Shown in pieces: positions 1 through 7,500 of a DNA stretch of 11,051 nt. How positions within the stretch are numbered: the stretch's first letter is position 1; each line of letters starts with the position of its first letter. Under the pieces are notes generated by a model, which ran no database searches, was not told where the DNA came from, and was given only the letters and a program-made list of their open reading frames with translations. This DNA comes from an uncultured Collinsella sp. (lineage in GTDB: Bacteria > Actinomycetota > Coriobacteriia > Coriobacteriales > Coriobacteriaceae). The stretch covers positions 1 to 11,051 of the forward strand of contig CABUXM010000065.1 in assembly GCA_902495545.1 (NCBI GenBank). The letters run 5' to 3'. The translations under genes and the position numbers were made by a program.

Positions 1-2499
1 GAGAACTACCCCTTCTGGCACGCGTTCTTTACGCGCCTGGGCTTTAGCGTGCAGCTATCCGACCAGTCGAGCAAAAAGACCTACCAGGCGGGTATCGAGT
101 CCATGCCGTCCGAGAGCGTATGCTATCCGGCCAAGATGAGCCATGGCCACGTGATGAACCTCATCGACCGCGATGTCGACTTCATTTGGATGCCGTGCGT
201 GCGCTGGGAGCGCAAGGAGGATCCGACCGCCGGCAACTGCTACAACTGCCCCATCGTCATGAGCTACCCCACGGCGCTGGCGCTCAACATCGACGAGATT
301 CGCGAACAGAACATCGAGTTCCTGTATCCGTTTGTGCCCTATCACGACAAGACCGAGCTCAAGCGCCGTCTGTACCAGGTGCTCGCCGTCGACCGTGTGG
401 CCGATGCGCAAGCCGGCCGCGGTCGCGTGCGCGGTCCCAAGATCACGCGCTCCGAGGTCGATGCCGCCGTTAACGCTGCCTTTGAGGCCGACGCGCGCTT
501 CCACGAGGACATCCAGACTATGGGCGAGGAGGCTCTTAAGTGGGTCGAGGACCACGGCGGCCACGGCATCGTGCTCGCCGGTCGTCCCTACCATAACGAC
601 CCCGAGATCAACCATGCCCTGCCCGAGCTTATCTCGAGCTTTGGCTTTGCGGTCTTTACCGAGGATTCGCTCGCGCATCTCGTGAAGCCCGAGCGCCCCA
701 TCCGCGTCGTCGATCAGTGGATGTACCACAGCCGCCTGTACGCCGTCGCCCGCTTTGTGACGATGCGCAACGACCTGGACTTGATCCAGCTCAACTCCTT
801 CGGCTGCGGTCTGGATGCTCTGACCACCGACCAGGTGCAGGAGATTCTTGAGGCCAGCGGTAAGATTTACACCGTGCTCAAGATCGATGAGGTATCCAAC
901 CTAGGTGCCGCGCGCATCCGCATCCGCTCGCTCATGGCCGCGCTTAAGGACCAGGAGGCCGAGCGCTTGGCTGAGGCCACGGCCGCGGGCGAGGCCTACG
1001 AGCAGGGTGTTGCCGCGCCGGTGGCGCCCTCCACGGATGCCCCCGCGTTCGCGAGCCGCAAGTACACGTTCGAGGCTCAGCGCGAGAGTGCTTCGACCGC
1101 GTGGCCCAAGGTGCCCTTTACCGAGCAGATGCGCGAGGAGGGCTACACCATCCTGTGCCCGCAGATGGCGCCGATCCACTTTGACCTGGTCAAAGAGGTA
1201 TTCCGCGGTGCTGGCTACAACTTGGAGCTGCTGCCCTCGACTGACCACGATGCCGTCGAGGCCGGCCTGCGCTACGTGAATAACGACATCTGCTATCCGT
1301 CGATCCTGGTGACGGGCCAGATCATGGAGGCCATCGAGAGCGGTCGGTACGACCTGTCCAAGACGGCCGTGGTCATCAGCCAGACCGGCGGCGGCTGCCG
1401 TGCCACCAACTACATCGCGCTCATCCGCAAGGCCCTGCGCGAGAGCGGCCACCCCGAGATTCCGGTGATCTCGCTTTCGGCCGTGGCGCTCGGCGAGGAC
1501 AACCCCGGCTTTAAGATTACACCGGCGCTGCTTAAGCAGGCCGTGTACGCGGTGCTCTTTGGTGACGTGATGATGCAGATGCTCTACCGCTGCCGCCCGT
1601 ACGAGGCCACGCCCGGTGCCGCTAACGCGCTCTACGAGGAGTACATGGCGCGTGCCCGCAAGCTGGCGCCCAAGTTCAACCGCCACAACTACACCAAGCT
1701 TGCGCGTGAGGCCATCCGCGCGTTCGATACCATGCCGCTTGTGGGCGAGGGCACCAAGCCGCGCGTGGGCGTGGTCGGCGAGATCTTGGTCAAGTTCCAC
1801 CCCACGGCCAACAACCACGTGGTCGATGTCATCGAGCGCGAGGGCTGCGAGGCCGTGGTACCGGGCCTGCTCGACTTCTTCCTGTACTCCATGAGCAACG
1901 CCGAGCTGCAGAAGGACGAGCTGGGAAGCTCTGCCACTACGCGCGCGGGCATGCAAGCGCTTATTAAGCTCGTGGACTGGATGCGTACGCCGGTGGAGGA
2001 GATGCTCGAAAAGTCCCGCCGCTTTGAGGCGCCCGAGCGCATCGGCACCATGGCCGACAAGGCCCGCACGGTGCTTTCGGTGTGCAACAACATGGGCGAG
2101 GGCTGGTTACTCACGGCCGAGATGCTCGACCTGATCGATCACGGTGCGCCCAACATCATCTGCACGCAGCCCTTTGCGTGCCTGCCCAATCACGTGGTGG
2201 GCAAGGCCGTGATCAAGGAGCTGCGCCGTCAGCACCCCGAGAGCAATATCGTCGCGGTGGACTACGACCCCGGTGCGTCCGAGGTCAACCAGCTCAACCG
2301 CATTAAGCTCATGATTAGCGTGGCCAAGGAAAACATGCGCGCCGGTAAGGGCTTTAAGCTCGAGAAGGTGGCGCCGCTCGCGATGGACGAGGTCACTGGC
2401 CAGATGCGTGCCCATGACGGCTGCGTGAGCTGCGGGCCGGCCAGTGAGGAGGCCGTTGCATCGGTCGCCAAGCGCCTGGGACGCGGCATTAAGAAGTAG
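1..2499 (+). CDS. Acyl-CoA dehydratase activase-related protein (C-terminal part, 5' end outside window)
   Basis: The frame is open from base 1 and starts mid-protein with ENYPFWHAFFTRLGF, so the start lies upstream; 832 residues are visible. The sequence resembles the DUF2229/COG3580-COG3581 part of very large proteins whose N-terminus normally carries BadF/BcrA-type ATPase domains. Relatives activate 2-hydroxyacyl-CoA dehydratases by ATP-driven electron transfer from a 4Fe-4S cluster; the substrate of this branch is not established. Counting from base 1, conserved-looking cysteines are C41 (ESVCYPAK), C66, C80 and C83 (GNCYNCP), C269 (FGCGLD), C431 (NDICYPS), C466 (GGGCRATNY), C721 and C727 (CTQPFACLPNH) and a closing C808-x-x-C811, suggesting Fe-S binding. 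No membrane segment or signal peptide is visible, so it is probably cytoplasmic. No dehydratase subunit gene lies on the visible side. A terminator follows directly, so transcription ends here. Family call is firm; biochemical role is inferred. Confidence 0.85.
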   Translation, partial: ENYPFWHAFFTRLGFSVQLSDQSSKKTYQAGIESMPSESVCYPAKMSHGHVMNLIDRDVDFIWMPCVRWERKEDPTAGNCYNCPIVMSYPTALALNIDEIREQNIEFLYPFVPYHDKTELKRRLYQVLAVDRVADAQAGRGRVRGPKITRSEVDAAVNAAFEADARFHEDIQTMGEEALKWVEDHGGHGIVLAGRPYHNDPEINHALPELISSFGFAVFTEDSLAHLVKPERPIRVVDQWMYHSRLYAVARFVTMRNDLDLIQLNSFGCGLDALTTDQVQEILEASGKIYTVLKIDEVSNLGAARIRIRSLMAALKDQEAERLAEATAAGEAYEQGVAAPVAPSTDAPAFASRKYTFEAQRESASTAWPKVPFTEQMREEGYTILCPQMAPIHFDLVKEVFRGAGYNLELLPSTDHDAVEAGLRYVNNDICYPSILVTGQIMEAIESGRYDLSKTAVVISQTGGGCRATNYIALIRKALRESGHPEIPVISLSAVALGEDNPGFKITPALLKQAVYAVLFGDVMMQMLYRCRPYEATPGAANALYEEYMARARKLAPKFNRHNYTKLAREAIRAFDTMPLVGEGTKPRVGVVGEILVKFHPTANNHVVDVIEREGCEAVVPGLLDFFLYSMSNAELQKDELGSSATTRAGMQALIKLVDWMRTPVEEMLEKSRRFEAPERIGTMADKARTVLSVCNNMGEGWLLTAEMLDLIDHGAPNIICTQPFACLPNHVVGKAVIKELRRQHPESNIVAVDYDPGASEVNQLNRIKLMISVAKENMRAGKGFKLEKVAPLAMDEVTGQMRAHDGCVSCGPASEEAVASVAKRLGRGIKK

Positions 2500-2527
2500 C
2501 TGGCCTGCTATGGGCTAGATATGAGGC

Positions 2528-2564
2528 AAACGGGTGGTAGCTGCACCGGCTACCACCCGTTTTT
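2528..2564 (+). terminator. Rho-independent terminator after the activase-related gene
   Basis: A perfect 12-bp stem (ACGGGTGGTAGC at 2530-2541 against GCTACCACCCGT at 2549-2560) encloses a 7-base loop and is followed by a T run. It lies 30 bases after the stop codon of the upstream gene. The A residues before the stem can pair with the T run and lengthen the stem by two pairs. It separates the activase-related gene from the sulfotransferase remnant. Confidence 0.9.
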
Positions 2565-2584
2565 GCTGGACATATGTTGCGCAA

Positions 2585-3094
2585 ATGACCTTGCTACAGC
2601 CTTCCGTGGGCTTGTCCGATTTCTGGGTCGGCTCGGGCTTTGAGGACAAGTTGCTGCAGGCCCAAGGCGATTTTTCGCTCAATGCGGGCCAGCACAGTGT
2701 GACCTATCTGCCATACGACGATACGGTAACAACCGGTCGCTACCAGGTGCTGCTGTACGACAACAACTTTGGTACGGCCGAGAGCTATCCCAAGTTCGAC
2801 TGGGGTCAGCTGGGCGCCGCGGTGGTGACCGACTACAGCAAGGGAACGCATTCGTTTGAGCGAATCTTTACGGTGGACGAGACCGCGCGCACCTACGAGC
2901 TTGTGGACCAGATCGCAGTGCCGTTTTCGGGCTACGTGAGCAGCGCGCAGCGCGTCGGCGATTCAGATAGCATGCTCGTGGCATCGGGCATGGCCAAGAC
3001 CTTTGCCGAGTACGATCGCTATGGACTGCCCATCGCCACCTACGAGATGGAAGCCGAGAAGTACATCTACCGCGTGTACAAGTACGAGCTGTAG
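2585..3094 (+). pseudogene. Arylsulfate sulfotransferase (ASST) remnant, C-terminal end only
   Basis: About 169 residues from the ATG at 2585 resemble the C-terminal end of a coriobacterial-type arylsulfotransferase (family about 550-650 residues), an enzyme that moves sulfate between phenols. Visible family-like stretches are FWVGSGFEDK, GDFSLNAGQHSVTYLP, VLLYDNNFG, PFSGYVSSAQRV and a closing YIYRVYKYEL. The histidine of GQHSV (bases 2693-2695) sits about 130 residues from the end, near where the sulfohistidine of characterised ASST proteins is expected; this equivalence is inferred. The signal peptide and the N-terminal two thirds of the fold are absent, and only 85 bases separate the ATG from the preceding gene. 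An earlier in-frame GTG at 2534 lies inside the terminator hairpin and is not credible. No clear Shine-Dalgarno sequence precedes the ATG. The reading frame is intact to its TAG, so the truncation may be recent or the fragment may be retained. Confidence 0.65.
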
Positions 3095-4248
3095 CGCTGC
3101 GCTCCGCATCGCTTTACGTCAAATTCCACGCGATCGAGCTCGGACACGTTGAGGTCGATGAGCTTGCGGGCGACGTGGCGGTCGTGCGCCCCGAGCGCCT
3201 CGCTCGTTGTCACATGGGCGACAACCTCGCGCTCGACGATGCCCTCTTCCTCGCCCTCGGCAGCCGAGGTCTCGACGGCGACGGTGTAATCCTTAAAGCC
3301 TGGCAGCACCGCGGCAAGCTCGCGCGTGGTCTCGGTGACGCCGTAGCCGTCCTGCACGCCGGCCTGCGCCGAGCCAATAGACCCCGCGGTCATAACGATG
3401 CAGGGGATGGCAAAGATCACCGTGCCCACAATAATGCGGCGGCGCACCTTGCGTGACAGCTCGTCGACCTCGGCATTTTCCTCGGCGGTCACAATGCCGT
3501 CTCCGTTGAGGTCGCGCTTGAGCGGCACACGCAAAAGAAGCAATACGGCTTCGGCCGCCAGCGCGATAAAGACGACGTTGATGCCAAACTCGTAGAGCGC
3601 CGAGAGAAACAGCGATCCGCTTGCGATGGCGATGCCGTAGCCTGCTGCGCACAGGGGCGGCATCAGCGCGGTTGCCACGGCCACACCGGCGATGAGCGTG
3701 GCGGGTTCCTGGTCGCGCGAGTTGCCCAGGCCACCCGCAAAGCCGCCGGCGAGCGCGACAGCGAGGTCCCACACGGTGGGCGTTGAGTTGTCGATAATGG
3801 CGGCTGTGGTGGTGCCAAGGGGCGAGAGCTTAAAGTACAGCGTGGACGTGACCAGGCAAAAGGCCATCTGCAGCGCAAGGCTGGCGACGGCTTCGACGGT
3901 AATCTCGCGGTCGAGCGTGGCAATACCGTATGCCATGGCAAGGACCGAGCCCATGAGCGGGCAGATGAGCATGGCGCCCACGATGGCAATGTCCGAATCG
4001 ATATCGAGGCCGATGCTCGCGATCAGCATGGCGATGATGAGGATGCATAGGTGGGAGCCAGTCAGACGCGCCCCGTTTACAAAACGCTTGCGGATCACGT
4101 GATAGGGCGCGCGTCCCTCGCGAATGTTGAACGCGCGCTTTAAAAAGCGACCAGTCTGCTCGGCAGCCTCGCTATGAGCAGGGCGGATGCCGTGGCGCCG
4201 GTGATGGCGTTCGCGTAGTCGCTTGATCTGTTGTTTGTCGAGTTCCAT
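3067..4248 (-). CDS. DUF389 family membrane protein with an EF-hand-like loop
   Basis: A 393-residue protein of the DUF389 (TIGR00341-like) family, whose function is unknown. I chose the ATG at 4248 because GAGGTGG lies just upstream and the protein then starts MELDKQQIKRLRERHH, a basic cytosolic-looking leader; the longer frame to 4374 has no family character. After the leader and a soluble stretch (to about residue 62), hydrophobic segments run through about 65-110, 120-140, 160-240 and 270-290. Family-like stretches are IGLDIDSDIAIVGAMLICPLMG (near 79-100) and GVAVATALMPPLCAAGYG (188-205). A charged loop at 241-270 contains D246-L-N248-G-D250-G-I-V-T254-A-E-E257, which fits the 12-residue EF-hand calcium loop. 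The tail from about 300 is soluble and acidic around 327-342. The gene is transcribed alone, divergent from the surface protein gene, and its 3' end overlaps the sulfotransferase remnant by 28 bases with no terminator seen between them. Confidence 0.85.
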   Translation of the reverse strand: MELDKQQIKRLRERHHRRHGIRPAHSEAAEQTGRFLKRAFNIREGRAPYHVIRKRFVNGARLTGSHLCILIIAMLIASIGLDIDSDIAIVGAMLICPLMGSVLAMAYGIATLDREITVEAVASLALQMAFCLVTSTLYFKLSPLGTTTAAIIDNSTPTVWDLAVALAGGFAGGLGNSRDQEPATLIAGVAVATALMPPLCAAGYGIAIASGSLFLSALYEFGINVVFIALAAEAVLLLLRVPLKRDLNGDGIVTAEENAEVDELSRKVRRRIIVGTVIFAIPCIVMTAGSIGSAQAGVQDGYGVTETTRELAAVLPGFKDYTVAVETSAAEGEEEGIVEREVVAHVTTSEALGAHDRHVARKLIDLNVSELDRVEFDVKRCGAQRYSSYLYTR

Positions 4249-4554
4249 GTCCACCTCGTTCCAGCGCGGTCCGCGCAACGCGCCCGTTGTCTTAACTCTA
4301 CACCGTGGCGGGCGGGGTGTCTGTTGGATGCGGAATCCGATAGGGCGGATGACGCGGGAGCAAATGCAAATCACAGGCTCAATTCCATCCCGCGAAAATA
4401 TGATGCACCAGCTCCTTCAAATGTGACGAAATTGTGAAGCACAGGAGCACGAATTTCAAAAAAACGCTGGTCGCCAATGTTGCGCAACAGAATTCAAAAA
4501 TCGACAGCTACCGTTTGATACGTATGGATACATCCGTGTCAAAGGGAGAAAGCC
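4249..4554. other. Divergent intergenic region, DUF389 gene / surface protein gene
   Basis: These 306 bases hold no credible gene. The half next to the DUF389 gene is GC-rich; the half next to the surface protein gene is AT-rich with A runs at 4458-4464 and 4496-4500. It contains a perfect 12-bp palindrome (4478-4489), two similar A-rich direct repeats (GAATTTCAAAAAAACG from 4451 and GAATTCAAAAATCG from 4490) that flank it, and an 8-bp palindrome ATACGTAT at 4518-4525. A possible but weak -35/-10 pair for the plus strand is TCGACA (4501-4506) with TATGGA (4523-4528). The ribosome binding site AAAGGGAG lies at 4541-4548. Confidence 0.6.
4478..4489. promoter_or_regulatory. Perfect palindrome TGTTGCGCAACA, possible operator
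   Basis: TGTTGCGCAACA equals its own reverse complement over 12 bases. It lies 65 bases before the start codon of the surface protein gene, in the AT-rich half of the intergenic region and between two similar A-rich repeats, where a dimeric regulator could bind. Its first ten bases recur at 2575-2584, just before the sulfotransferase remnant. No protein that binds it is encoded in the window, so the regulatory role is inferred. Confidence 0.35.
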
Positions 4555-7500
4555 ATGGCAAACTACAGTCCACAACACTTTGAGCCTCGGGCCAAGGCCG
4601 TCAACGTCAAGGGCGTTGCCAACCGCGCCGTCGCAACCGTTTTGACGGCGGGCCTCATCGCTCAGCCGCTCATGTCGCCGCTGGCGGCAATCGCCGCACC
4701 GTCAACCGATAACGGCGATTCTGTTCAGGGGGGGGGTAGTTCTGTAGAGAATACCGTTGCCGCCGGTAACCAAGCGGTCGTAAAGACGGCTGCCCAGCTG
4801 GCCGAGGAGTCGGCAAAGCAGCTCAAGGACGCTCAGGCCGCCTACGATGCCGCCCAGAAGAAGGCCGACGCGGCGGGTCAGTCTCAAAAGCAGGCTCAGC
4901 AGCAAAAGGATCAGGCCTCGCAGGCCGTGACCGATAACGCCGCCGAGCAGAACGAGGCCGAGGTAGCCGCGCTCCAGGAGAAGATTGACGAGCTCAAAGC
5001 CGCCGTCGAAAAGACCGAGCAGCAGCAGAAGAAGCTGCGCGACCTGAACGATCAGCTCGATCAAGCCAACAAGAGTGTCGAGGATAAGACCCAGGCGCTC
5101 AAGGACGCCAAGGCAAAGCAGAATGAGGCCAAGAAGGCCCTCGATGATGCCCAGGCCAAGCTCGAGGCCATGGGTATGGACGAGTACGAGGCCGCCAAGA
5201 AGGCCGTCGAGGACGCACAGGCAAAGCTCGATGACGCCAATAAGGCCGTTGCTACTGCACAGGCCAATCTGGACCAGGCCAAGGCTGCCGAGGCTAGCGC
5301 CCAGCAGGAAAAGAAGGACACTGAGGCCGCTCTGACGACTGCCCAGGCCAAGAAGCAGGAGACTGCCGCTGCGCTCGCAGCCGCAACCACCGCGCGCGAT
5401 AACGCCCAGCAGAAGTTCAACCAGGCGCAGGCCGCGCTCGATGCTGCCGTCTCGGGTACGGGTGTCGACCTGAGTGCGCTTGAGGCCGCCAAGATCGCTG
5501 CTGCTGGTGAGCTCAAGACCGCGCAGGCGGAGCTCAATGCCGCGACGGATGCCGACGCTACCGCCCAGGCGAACCTGCAGGCGGCCCAGAATACCGCCAC
5601 CGCCGCGCAGGAGAAGGCCAACGCCGCCAACGCTGCCGTGGCATCTGCCCAGTCTGCATACGATGCGGCAAACAAGGAGTACAAGGACGCGGCCAGTAAG
5701 CGTGACGCCGCGAAGACGGCATACGAGCAGGCCCAGCAGACCGAGGCCGACAAGAAGGCGGAGTACGACCGTCTCGTCGAGATCCGTCAGCAGAAGCACA
5801 ACGAGTTCAATCAGGCTCGTGCTGAAGTAACCGATGCGAAAAATGCATACGATGCCGCAACCGCCGAGGTCGAGAAGCTTAACCAGCAGATTGCCGACCT
5901 CAAGTCGAACATGACCGTAGACCAGAACGTCATCAGCCAAGGCATACTCGGCTTCATGAACTACATCAGCACCGGCAGCCAGTTCACAGCCACGCAGAAA
6001 AAGAACGCCCAGGACGCCGTATCGACGTTGACCGGTGTCGATGACAAGGCCGAATGGTATGACCAGTACGTCGATCAAGACATGTCTCGCGACACCAATC
6101 CGCTTTCCTTGGAGCAGATGCGCAACGCCCTGACCTACCTCGACACCCAGAACAACCTCCGCAAGGCGAACGGCCAGTCGGCGCTCAGCGTCAGCCTTCG
6201 CATGACTGCGGCAGCCGCCCTTAATGCATCATATTCATCGAACATCTGGGGACACTCGAACTGCTATTTCGACAACGGGGAAAATCTTGCCGGCGGAGGC
6301 GGCGCATATACCGGCGGCGAGACTGAGGACACCCTAGGCTGGCCCTACACCGGTCTCTACACCCAGGAGAAGGAGGCATTCGATAAGTACGTCGCGCAGT
6401 ATGGCGACGACCTCGGTAGCCACCGATATGATGCCTATTACATCTATCAGAACTACAACAGCATCTATCACGAGTGCGGGCACTATCTCAACATCGTCGA
6501 TTCCGCTACGGTCGCCGTCGGTATTGCAACAGGTAGCGGTAAGAACACCGATTCCGAGGTAACCATATTCGATTACAGCGCTGATGACACTCAGGCTGAT
6601 TTCACTGTCTCCGAGTTCAAGAAGCTCCTGAACGACTACATCGATTCCGCCTACAATGCAGGCGGCACGCAGGAGCAGAAGGAGCAGCTCAAGCAGCTGC
6701 AGAATAAGCTGGCAGAAGCGCAGAAGAACTTCGGGACTGCTGGAACGGCTTATTCTAACGCATTGGATAAGCAAGAAAGCGCGCGCGACGCCTATACCGC
6801 GGCCGACACGAACGCGAACACCGCCAAGGGCGAGTACGAGAAGGCCAAGTCCGGCACCGCCGCCGCGAAGACGGCATACGACGCCGCGAAGGACGCGCTC
6901 GGCGGAATCGACATCGAGTCCCTCAAGCAGAACCTCGATGCCGCCAAGAGCAAGGCCGCTACTGCCCAGGCAGCTCTCGATAAGGCAAACGCCACGCTTG
7001 CTGACAGCAAGACGAAGGCAGCCGACGCCGCTGCTCACAAGGCGAAGGCTCGCAGCGCCCGCGATGCCGCCAAGGCAAAGTCCGAACAGGCCAATGAGGC
7101 GTATGGCAACGCTACCGCTTCGGTCAAGGACCTTGCCGCCAAGCGCGATGCCGCCCAGGCGGACCTTGCGAATAAGCAGGGCTCGCTTGGCGATGCCAAG
7201 AAGGCCGACGATGCCGCCCAGACTGGTGTAGACAAGGCCCAGGCCGCAGATGTCCAGGCCGCGACTGCTCTTTCGGACGCCAAGCAGGCAGTTGCCGCCA
7301 AGACGCAGGCTGTGTCCGATGCGCAGGCCAAGGCCAAGGCTGCTGAGGGTGAGCTGGCTACCGCGAACAAGGCCTTCGAGCGCTTTGCCGGCGCCCAGAA
7401 GGCGGTCGACGACGCCAAGGCCGCCTATGACGCTGCCGTCGCCGGTGTCGCCGATGCCCAGAAGCAGCTCGAGGCCGCCAACGAAGCCGTCGTCGATGCG

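Noticed and set aside
901..1956. Minus-strand open frame (351 codons) opposite the activase-related gene
   Set aside because: His/Arg/Gly/Ala-rich composition typical of an antisense shadow in GC-rich DNA; no ribosome binding site or recognisable domain.
2534..2584. Upstream GTG start for the sulfotransferase remnant
   Set aside because: These codons lie in the terminator hairpin of the previous gene and encode residues with no ASST character.
4249..4374. N-terminal extension of the DUF389 protein to an upstream ATG
   Set aside because: The ATG at 4248 has a good ribosome binding site and family-like start; the extension is Arg/Pro-rich with no hydrophobic or family sequence.
4702..6078. 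Long minus-strand open frame (458 codons) opposite the first coiled-coil arm
   Set aside because: It is rich in Leu and Gly from reading GC-rich Ala/Lys/Gln codons backwards, shows no family motif, and lies entirely inside a gene with clear domains. The similar frame at 6334-7809 opposite the second arm is rejected for the same reason.
6469..6483. HExxH (H639-E640-C641-G642-H643) as a zinc metalloprotease site
   Set aside because: E640 and H643 are the conserved residues of the CAP motif ending GHYLN, and the surrounding domain is CAP-like with no downstream zincin ligand pattern; the match is most likely coincidental.
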